NCBI GenBank assembly: GCA_964602715.1
Contig: CAZRSB010000001.1
Coordinates: 1 to 64,000, forward strand
DNA: 64,000 nucleotides
Source: Natronoplasma sp964602715
GTDB taxonomy: Archaea; Thermoplasmatota; Thermoplasmata; Halarchaeoplasmatales; Halarchaeoplasmataceae
Reading direction: 5' to 3'
The position numbers and the translations under genes were made by a program. The notes beneath the pieces were generated by a model. The model did no database searches. It was not told where the DNA came from and saw nothing but the letters and a program-made list of their open reading frames with translations. This document shows, piece after piece, positions 1-6,150 of this stretch (its first letter is position 1; the number at the start of each line of letters is the position of its first letter).

Positions 1-83
1 ATCCGATTTATAATTAGATAAAAATCTAATTAAAACTTTTCGGGATGAAGCCGGAGCTTGATCCACTTTTTGTTTCTTCTTTT

Positions 84-1055
84 TCACCATTTTTCTGGGA
101 CTTTTTCTCCTCTTTTAAGAGATGCTAATATGTCGTCTTTCATTTTAAGTGCAGCTTCCCTACTAGCTTTACCAAATTCTTCCGGTCCGTAACGTTCAGA
201 GTAGTGCTCCTTTTCATACGCATAATCTATCCCTCGAGAGGAGTTAACGATAGCCCCATATCCATCATCGTTGAAACAAGGTATCACATCATCAGCTGTA
301 CCTCCTTGGGTGCCGTAACCTGGTACTAAGAATAGATTTTTTGACATTATCTTTCTAAGTTTTTTAGCTTCCTCTGGATAAGTAGCACCAACAACAGGTC
401 CAAGAGAAGAATACCCTCTTTCTCCATTTAGGTCTTCACTCCACTCTTTGATAAGGTGTGCGATAACTTCATAAATTTTCTTTCCATCTTTAGTAACTAG
501 ATTCTGAAGTTCGCTCGAAGAGGGATTTGAAGTTTTGTTCAAAACAAACATACCTTTACCAAATTCTTTACAAATCTCTACAAATGGTTCTATACCATCG
601 GATCCCAGATAAGGATTCACTGTTACCATATCTCCATCAAAGGACTTTCTTTTACCATTGATCAAGTCGACTTCCCCCAGATGCGCAGATGCATATGCTT
701 TCGCCGTACTGCCAATATCATTTCTTTTAATGTCCTCAATAACAACTAAATCCTTTTGTTGGGCATAATCTATCGTTTTTTTGAAAGCCCGGATACCTTT
801 TACACCATATTTCTCATAAAATGCTACTTGTGGTTTTACCGCCGGGACTATATCATAAATATTATCGATGATGCCTTTATTGAATTCTAGTATCGCCTTT
901 TCCGCTGCTTCGAAGGGGTCTTCAGTAGATTCCTTAGCCTCTTTTTTTAGATGTTCTGGTATCCTGTTCAATCTAGGATCGAGCCCAACTACTGATGGAT
1001 TTTTCTTTTGATCTATTGCCTCTAGCAATCTATCCGCTAAATTATCACGCTTCAT
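84..1055 (-). CDS. pyrF: Orotidine 5'-phosphate decarboxylase (long PyrF type)
   Basis: Decarboxylates OMP to UMP, the last step of de novo pyrimidine synthesis. The 323-residue protein is the long PyrF type rather than the roughly 210-residue archaeal norm. An N-terminal SVVGLDPRLNRIP strand is followed by the catalytic DIKRND motif, then VVGATYPEE, a phosphate-binding PGYGTQGG loop and an IVNSSRGI strand, all in TIM-barrel order. It is the first of three consecutive minus-strand genes, but the 63-base gap to the next one upstream leaves an operon unproven. The long type is commoner in bacteria, so transfer is possible. The family call is firm. Confidence 0.93.
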   Translation of the reverse strand: MKRDNLADRLLEAIDQKKNPSVVGLDPRLNRIPEHLKKEAKESTEDPFEAAEKAILEFNKGIIDNIYDIVPAVKPQVAFYEKYGVKGIRAFKKTIDYAQQKDLVVIEDIKRNDIGSTAKAYASAHLGEVDLINGKRKSFDGDMVTVNPYLGSDGIEPFVEICKEFGKGMFVLNKTSNPSSSELQNLVTKDGKKIYEVIAHLIKEWSEDLNGERGYSSLGPVVGATYPEEAKKLRKIMSKNLFLVPGYGTQGGTADDVIPCFNDDGYGAIVNSSRGIDYAYEKEHYSERYGPEEFGKASREAALKMKDDILASLKRGEKVPEKW

Positions 1056-1118
1056 ATCAATCTCACTAGAAGAGAAAAGAAAGAATGGTTATAAGATTTT
1101 TTCATCAAATATTCTACA

Positions 1119-2096
1119 TCATCTTAGAACTTCTTCGGCCTTTTTAGTCCAATCGGGATCTTTCCACTGTTCTCGGCCGACCGCGACCAGATCTACCTTG
1201 CCATCTCTGACTATTTTATCAGCATATCTTGGTTCTTTTATGCCTCCAACTCCGATCACGGGCACGTCTACAGAACTTTTGATCTTTTCAGCTAGAGGTA
1301 CAAAATATCCTTGCTTCTCTTCAGTTTCGACGGGTCTTGAACCGCACATATTGCCGGAAACATCTATTATCTCTATTCCCCTATCTTCTATTTCTTCAGC
1401 GAACTTTTTTGACTCTTCAACGGTCAATCCATCTTCATCCATATCAGTTGCTCCTAATCTGTAAATAAGGAGTGTGTCTTGCACAGCTTCTCTTACCTTT
1501 TCTACGATCTCAAGAGGAAATCTCATTCTGTCCTCTAGTTCTTTTCCACCGTATTCGTCATCTCGCTGATTCGTTAGTGGGGACAGGAATTGACCTAAAA
1601 GGAAACCATGAGCTCCGTGTATCTCTACAGCATCGAAACCTGCTTTCACAGCCCTTTCAGCAGCTCTTACAAAATCATGCTTTATCTTATCCATCTGTTC
1701 TATAGACAATTGTTCAACCCCCTCAAAATGCTCATCAGAGGGAGCTAGGGGTTTTTCACCTGTTAAGTCTTCATCACACTTACCACCAGCATGGTTGATC
1801 TGGATGGCTGCTATAGAACCTTTAGATTTGATCATCTCTGCTAAAATTCTCAGACCGTCAACATGTTCGTCGGAATAGATACCCAGCTGGTTCTCACTCA
1901 ATCGACCTCTAGGATTTACATATGAATGTTCCACTATGATCAAACCACATCCTTCAGACATTTTTTCGTAATGTTCATACAGCTCTTCCTCAGGAAATCC
2001 ATCAACAGTGGATTTTTCCGTAGCCATTGGTGGTAGAACGACCCTGTTTTTTAGTTCTAGAGAACCTATCTTCAAAGGTGTGAAAAGTCCCAACAT
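1119..2096 (-). CDS. Old Yellow Enzyme family NADH:flavin oxidoreductase
   Basis: FMN-dependent ene-reductase barrel of 325 residues. Seen are the N-terminal LFTPLKIGSLELKNRVVLPP strand, the QINHAGG segment, the substrate/FMN motif HGAHGFLLGQFLSPLTNQR and the C-terminal DLVAVGRE phosphate-binding strand. It is complete for the short, single-domain form and lacks the 4Fe-4S and NAD domains of the 2,4-dienoyl-CoA reductase type. The physiological substrate cannot be read from sequence. It ends 15 bases from the start-side neighbour's stop codon, so cotranscription with the S9 peptidase gene is plausible. Confidence 0.9.
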   Translation of the reverse strand: MLGLFTPLKIGSLELKNRVVLPPMATEKSTVDGFPEEELYEHYEKMSEGCGLIIVEHSYVNPRGRLSENQLGIYSDEHVDGLRILAEMIKSKGSIAAIQINHAGGKCDEDLTGEKPLAPSDEHFEGVEQLSIEQMDKIKHDFVRAAERAVKAGFDAVEIHGAHGFLLGQFLSPLTNQRDDEYGGKELEDRMRFPLEIVEKVREAVQDTLLIYRLGATDMDEDGLTVEESKKFAEEIEDRGIEIIDVSGNMCGSRPVETEEKQGYFVPLAEKIKSSVDVPVIGVGGIKEPRYADKIVRDGKVDLVAVGREQWKDPDWTKKAEEVLR

Positions 2097-2111
2097 TACA
2101 TCACCGCATTA

Positions 2112-3932
2112 TTAGAGTCGTCTTTCTAAGTAATCCTCTAGGATCTTGAATGCTCTTATCTTCTGGCTGATATCTGTGCTTCCGTGACCCTCTTCACCTA
2201 ACTCTTCTAGTTCGTAGTCCTCTCCCTTTTTCCAGCCCATATCCTCTAAGGCTTCAGCAAAGATCCTCGCCTGTTCTATAGGACATCTTGGATCATTCAC
2301 ACCATGAATCATCAAAATCGGTCTTCTCATTTTTTCGACATGTTCTATAGGACTTCTATCTCTCCATAAGTCGTAGTTCTCCTCAGGATCACCCATATTC
2401 TGTTCTAGCATAGTCTGGAAGTGAGGCATGTCTTCTTCGTAAAGTTTGTGCAGGTCTGTAATACCTATCCATGCTATCCCAGTTGTCCACAACTCCGGAT
2501 ACTTGACCATCTGCATATAGGCGGAATAACCGCCGTAGGAACCTCCAAAGACAGCTATCCTATCCTCATCGATCCAATCTTTTTCTTTCAGCCATCGGCA
2601 TCCTTCGGCCACATCATCCTGTTCCTTTCCGCCCCAGTCCATATGTATCATACGCTTGAATTCTCTTCCACGGCCTATAGAACCTCGGTAATTGGGCTGT
2701 AATACTGTGTAACCTCTACTAGCTAAAAATTGGGCGTATATGTTAAAAGATCTTGTAGATTGAAAATGCGGACCACCATGGACCATTACCACCGCTGGAG
2801 AAGGTCTCTCACTAGAATCGTATAAAAGTGCGCCGATCTCAAGATCGTCTACTGACTCGTAGGTAACATATTCAGCATCGATAAAACTATCTGGATCTAG
2901 GTCGCCATATTCCGCTCCTAACAATAATTCAAATTCATCTTCCTCTATGTTATACCTGAATAATTCTTTTCTTTCTGTAGGTCTAGTATAAGGAAGAATT
3001 ATCTCTTTATTCGAAACGAAAAGGCCTCCATTACCTCCCGCGGGAAAAGAGACTATACCCTCATTAAGTTCAAGTTCCTTGACTTGTCCATCTGTTCTGT
3101 ACTTTAACGGTATCCATCCTGCCTCTTTTATCCTTAAAGCTAAAAAACCGTCTCCATCCGGTAAGAATGAAACGCCTCTCTCTTCGTATTCGGAATCACC
3201 AAACCATTCGATATTTTCATCTTCAATATCGAAAATTCCGCATCTTACCATATCTTTAGTATTATCGCTGACCAGCAAAGAATTACCTTTTGGAGACCAA
3301 TCATTTATAGAAGTTTCGTAACCATCATCGCTGATCTTTAATCTCTTTTTTTCACTACCATCAGAACGACAGATGTACACATCTTTGTTTTCCAAATCGT
3401 CCGATTCGTTCGCTTCATAGGCTATGAATTCATCATCGGGACTAAAAATGGCTCTCATTACGGGGTTTTCGTATTCAGTAAGTTGTTCTATATTCTTTTC
3501 CTCCAAATCATACCGGTAAAGGTTCATTTGTTCTCCCATATCGCTGGTGAACAGTAGATATTTTCCGTCGTCACTCACGTCTTGAATCATGCACTGTCCA
3601 TCAACTGTAAGCACACTCTCGACTTTGCCATCAAGGTCGATAGAATAGATATCGTTTTGCTCGTTTCCCGCCTCATCTTTATGGAAATATATCTTTTCAC
3701 TGTCGCTACCCCACATTATGAACCAACGTGCGTTCTTAGGAACTTCGCCTTCACTGAGCTGTTTTATCTCTCCCGTGTTGATATCCATCATGTGTAGTTC
3801 ATTTCTTCCAGTCTTATCCCAATAGAAAGCAACTTTTTCTCCATCAGGAGACGCCACAGGATGATAAAATTCGGGTAAACTAGCTAGTTCTTCAATAGGA
3901 TATTTTTCAACCATGTTTTCACGATCATGCAA
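2112..3932 (-). CDS. S9 family (prolyl oligopeptidase/acylaminoacyl peptidase type) serine peptidase
   Basis: A 606-residue cytosolic peptidase. The N-terminal ~350 residues form WD40/TolB-like propeller repeats (for example SPDGEKVAFYWD and SPDDEFIAYEA), and the C-terminal ~250 residues are an alpha/beta hydrolase. The triad is visible: Ser465 in GGSYGGYSAY, Asp547 in VNDPRCP and His583 in EEGHGS. HGGPHFQS supplies the oxyanion-hole motif. There is no signal peptide, so it probably cleaves peptides inside the cell. An alternative start is Met7. Exact specificity, oligopeptidase or acylaminoacyl-peptidase, is not decidable here. Confidence 0.92.
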   Translation of the reverse strand: MHDRENMVEKYPIEELASLPEFYHPVASPDGEKVAFYWDKTGRNELHMMDINTGEIKQLSEGEVPKNARWFIMWGSDSEKIYFHKDEAGNEQNDIYSIDLDGKVESVLTVDGQCMIQDVSDDGKYLLFTSDMGEQMNLYRYDLEEKNIEQLTEYENPVMRAIFSPDDEFIAYEANESDDLENKDVYICRSDGSEKKRLKISDDGYETSINDWSPKGNSLLVSDNTKDMVRCGIFDIEDENIEWFGDSEYEERGVSFLPDGDGFLALRIKEAGWIPLKYRTDGQVKELELNEGIVSFPAGGNGGLFVSNKEIILPYTRPTERKELFRYNIEEDEFELLLGAEYGDLDPDSFIDAEYVTYESVDDLEIGALLYDSSERPSPAVVMVHGGPHFQSTRSFNIYAQFLASRGYTVLQPNYRGSIGRGREFKRMIHMDWGGKEQDDVAEGCRWLKEKDWIDEDRIAVFGGSYGGYSAYMQMVKYPELWTTGIAWIGITDLHKLYEEDMPHFQTMLEQNMGDPEENYDLWRDRSPIEHVEKMRRPILMIHGVNDPRCPIEQARIFAEALEDMGWKKGEDYELEELGEEGHGSTDISQKIRAFKILEDYLERRL

Positions 3933-4033
3933 GAAGCTTGGTTCTTATAATTTTTTTTATTTATAGTAAGAGCCAAAAGAGTCGATATTTTACAACAAAG
4001 AGTATAATCAAGGACACGACTTTTCTTTAATTT

Positions 4034-4249
4034 TTGAGAGTCCTTGACTATAAAAAGACTAGCTTTCTACCTCCAGATTACGCACCTATACACGAAAGTT
4101 TGATCTGCGAGCGATGTAAAAAAAGTGTCATGAGTATTCATATCGTTAAGAAAGATGGAAAGGTATTATGCTTGTCTTGTAGTGGGGAAAAATTTTTTGA
4201 ACTTGACGGTCATGGTATGAAACTTTGCGATGGTAAAATGTCTCCTTAA
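4034..4249 (+). CDS. Small FmdE-like C-terminal zinc-ribbon protein or fragment
   Basis: A 71-codon reading frame opening with TTG directly after an in-frame stop. It reads PPDYAPIHESLICERCKK, then a CxxC pair and a second CxxC pair in VLCLSCSGEKF. This pattern resembles the terminal zinc ribbon of FmdE-family proteins (formylmethanofuran dehydrogenase subunit E-like), but the catalytic-like N-terminal domain is absent. Only about 100 bases separate it from the S9 gene start, so a full FmdE cannot be present. It may be a free-standing zinc ribbon or a decayed remnant. It lies immediately before the tRNA-Thr. Confidence 0.5.
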   Translation: MRVLDYKKTSFLPPDYAPIHESLICERCKKSVMSIHIVKKDGKVLCLSCSGEKFFELDGHGMKLCDGKMSP

Positions 4250-4318
4250 CGGACACTACCAAACGAAAAACATTAATATGGATCATCCTTAAAGAGAAAT
4301 TAGAGAGATTTTCGTATC

Positions 4319-4390
4319 GCCACTGTGGCTTAGGGGCAAAGCGATTCCTTGGTAAGGAATAGATCGCGGGTTCAATTCCCGCCAGTGGCT
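4319..4390 (+). tRNA. tRNA-Thr (anticodon GGT)
   Basis: A complete 72-base cloverleaf. The 7 bp acceptor stem (GCCACTG with CAGTGGC) is closed perfectly with discriminator T. The D stem GCTT/AAGC, the anticodon stem ATTCC/GGAAT with loop TTGGTAA (anticodon GGT at 4351-4353) and the T stem GCGGG/CCCGC with loop TTCAATT are all present. There is no intron and no encoded CCA. Its last 19 bases are the left attachment site of the integrated element, so integration left the tRNA intact. Confidence 0.97.
4372..4390 (+). repeat. Left attachment site (attL) inside tRNA-Thr
   Basis: The 19 bases TCAATTCCCGCCAGTGGCT cover most of the T loop, the 3' T stem, the acceptor strand and the discriminator base. 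They are identical to 10387-10405. The flanking bases differ on both sides, which defines the crossover core exactly. Confidence 0.93.
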
Positions 4391-4758
4391 TAACCTTTAT
4401 TATATAAAGGTGGTTAAACGCCATTAGACAAAACCTAAATACGATAAGAGAAAAATTTTATCTTCAAGCTGTCTATAAAAGGGTAATTCTTGGTCCGAAA
4501 GGTAACCTTTTTGCCTATATTCACCGAGTCATCGACTCTTTTGTCCGGTCATTATGGTAATACCTTTACTAGTTAAGTTCTACGTATTTACCGTACTTTT
4601 TTCCAACTTGCTATTATAGATTTACTTAATACATATAACATAACTGTTATATTTATTATTTTTTCTAGTACTCTTCAATAGAAAAAAACCACGTAGAACA
4701 CGTAGAACTTAAATTTTTAAGGTACTTCCATAATCGGTAAAAAGAGAAAAAAAAGGTT
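4391..4758. other. Non-coding segment of the element with inverted/iterated repeats (candidate origin)
   Basis: No gene is visible in these 368 bases. Directly after the tRNA is a hairpin, CCTTTA-TTATA-TAAAGG. GTTCTACGT at 4577-4585 is matched in inverted orientation by two abutting copies of ACGTAGAAC at 4691-4699 and 4700-4708. Between them lies an A+T-rich stretch with the palindrome ATATAAC-6 bases-GTTATAT at 4633-4652. Iteron-like words flanking an A+T-rich core are what a replication origin or an operator would look like. The role is inferred only from this layout. Confidence 0.4.
4739..4756 (-). terminator. Poly-T terminator of the element's main gene cluster
   Basis: On the minus strand, the stop codon of the last element gene is followed within a few bases by TTTTTTTTCTCTTTTT. 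Archaeal transcription commonly ends at such T tracts. Nearly the same tract follows the integrase gene, which suggests that the element reuses one terminator design. Confidence 0.6.
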
Positions 4759-5199
4759 TTATTGTGAGTCCTCGATATAACCCTCGAATTCCTCAGTTAT
4801 CTCAAGTGGTTGGTTGAAATTACAGGTTTTATTTTTTCGCCACTCTCCTGTTATGGGACAACTTGTCAAGTCCAATCCCTCCATCGTGCAGGGTGTTTCC
4901 TCAAGTAAACAGGTGTTGTATTTATTCGTAGCAACCACTTCGTCGCTATCATCCTTGAGTTTTGCTATCGTGCTTGAACATAGTGACCCTTGTCCGTTGC
5001 TCCAATTTCCTCTTATATGCTCGATCTCCTCTTCAACGTGAAACTCTCCGAACTCCTCGGTATCGAACGGGTGAAAAATATACCCTTCGTCAGTTTTTCG
5101 ATCCACGTCAGTTTGATAAACTTGACCGCTCACCTTTTCGCCGTCTTCGTATTTTTGTATCTCTAATTTATCCAACAACCAATATACTTTATAATCCAT
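4759..5199 (-). CDS. Unrecognised element protein, cysteine-containing
   Basis: 146 residues of no family I recognise. The first ~85 residues are rich in acidic and aromatic residues. The C-terminal half has six cysteines (SLCSS, NTCLL, TPCTM, TSCPI, KTCNF), most of them near the end, which could bind metal or form disulfides. There is no signal peptide or membrane segment. Its start abuts the preceding gene's stop, so the two are translated from one message. It is the most distal gene before the poly-T terminator. Its position in the element suggests accessory or replication-associated cargo, but no function can be stated. Confidence 0.75.
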   Translation of the reverse strand: MDYKVYWLLDKLEIQKYEDGEKVSGQVYQTDVDRKTDEGYIFHPFDTEEFGEFHVEEEIEHIRGNWSNGQGSLCSSTIAKLKDDSDEVVATNKYNTCLLEETPCTMEGLDLTSCPITGEWRKNKTCNFNQPLEITEEFEGYIEDSQ

Positions 5200-5502
5200 T
5201 TAATCACCTTTCCGTTTTTCCCGCTTCCGTTCAAAAAGTGCTTTTACAAAGGCGTCAATTCCCATATTATTGATTTTAGAATATGGTATTCCCACGCCTT
5301 CGGGTCCGATCACCGTCAAATGCCCGGGTTCATCCTCAGCGTGGAATATTAGCGTAATTCCTTGACTCTCGATTTCGCCGTCCTTCCAAGCGTCTTTAAA
5401 AGACGCCATAGATCGATATTCACTTGAAGATCCCAACTCACCTTTTGGTCCTACCCGTTGTTTCAAATCTTCCACTTGGTTTTTAAATTTCTTCGTTCCC
5501 AT
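5200..5502 (-). CDS. Unrecognised small element protein
   Basis: 100 residues with a basic, helical start (KKFKNQVEDLKQRVG), a central beta-rich core (QGITLIFHAEDEPGHLTVIGPEGVGIPYSKI) and a Lys/Arg-rich end (ALFERKREKRKGD). The charged tail would suit nucleic-acid contact, but no named motif is present. It lies directly between the helical protein upstream and the cysteine-rich protein downstream, with no gap to the latter. The start ATG at 5502 has a purine-rich leader (AGGATGTGATA on the minus strand). Confidence 0.75.
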   Translation of the reverse strand: MGTKKFKNQVEDLKQRVGPKGELGSSSEYRSMASFKDAWKDGEIESQGITLIFHAEDEPGHLTVIGPEGVGIPYSKINNMGIDAFVKALFERKREKRKGD

Positions 5503-5526
5503 ATTATCACATCCTAAGAGTTTTTA

Positions 5527-5811
5527 TTAAGCGTTTTCCATCTGGTCCCGGAGTTCGTCGATTTCGTCTTTGATTTCTTCCAGCTCTTTGTCTTTGAGCA
5601 AAAGGCGGTACACGTTTATAGCACGTGCCAAAGTCTTAATCCAGCCTTGTCTTACCCTCTCCTTATCGACAGATCGCACTCTGCCACTCTCAATCTTCCT
5701 ATGACACTCGCTCATCGCTGTTTCAAGTTGTCTTAGAGCCTGTTCACGGGACCGGTCAAAATCAGCCTTATCTACTATTTCTACGTTCTCATTTGCCATT
5801 TTATCCACCAT
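5527..5811 (-). CDS. Small helical/coiled-coil element protein
   Basis: 94 residues that are almost entirely helical by composition. The middle (SREQALRQLETAMSECHRKI) and the end (LKDKELEEIKDEIDELRDQM) show heptad-like spacing typical of a coiled coil. It could be a dimeric accessory or copy-control factor; the sequence does not say. Alternative start: Met5 (MANENVE). It is the first gene after the 131-base non-coding gap that holds the strong hairpin at 5871-5928. Confidence 0.75.
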   Translation of the reverse strand: MVDKMANENVEIVDKADFDRSREQALRQLETAMSECHRKIESGRVRSVDKERVRQGWIKTLARAINVYRLLLKDKELEEIKDEIDELRDQMENA

Positions 5812-5870
5812 ATAGTATATATTTTATCTCCCACTTATCTACCATACATTTTGAGGGTAAGGGATGAATG

Positions 5871-5928
5871 GGACCGGAGCACTGGCGGGGTGAAGTCAGT
5901 GAATGCCAGTGAGCACATCCTCCGGTCC
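5871..5928. ncRNA. Nested perfect hairpin in the element (structured RNA or DNA signal)
   Basis: Two perfect nested stems: GGACCGGAG (5871-5879) pairs with CTCCGGTCC (5920-5928), and directly inside it CACTGGC (5880-5886) pairs with GCCAGTG (5905-5911). The stems total 16 bp. The 3' side has an 8-base bulge and the terminal loop is 18 bases. It fills the only gap inside the element's gene cluster and is much richer in G+C than its surroundings. It could be a small RNA, an attenuator, or a DNA hairpin for replication initiation. The structure is certain; the role is unknown. Confidence 0.6.
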
Positions 5929-5943
5929 GTTTATCGTGAAATT

Positions 5944-6150
5944 CTATAAATCTTCAAATATACTAAGATCCTTTGAAGTCGTACCTTGATAATATTTATA
6001 ATTCCCATCCTCATCGAACAACGCACCAGTCCCACACTTGTGAAAACTTAAGCAGTCTGGATTCTTACACACGAATGCGTCCGGCTTGACTCTATAGTAG
6101 AGTTTATTTGAGCAAATTGGACAGCGTGGTTTTTCTTCCATTTTTCTCAC
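5944..6150 (-). CDS. Small zinc-ribbon protein of the element
   Basis: 68 residues. CPIC near the N-terminus and CKNPDC about 20 residues later make a four-cysteine zinc ribbon (RCPICSNKL...AFVCKNPDCLSFH), followed by HKCG. The remaining 25 residues are acidic. The start overlaps the primase-helicase stop by 4 bases, so translation is coupled. This suggests that it serves the replication protein, for example in single-strand or template binding; that role is inferred. The start could also be Met4. Confidence 0.8.
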   Translation of the reverse strand: MRKMEEKPRCPICSNKLYYRVKPDAFVCKNPDCLSFHKCGTGALFDEDGNYKYYQGTTSKDLSIFEDL

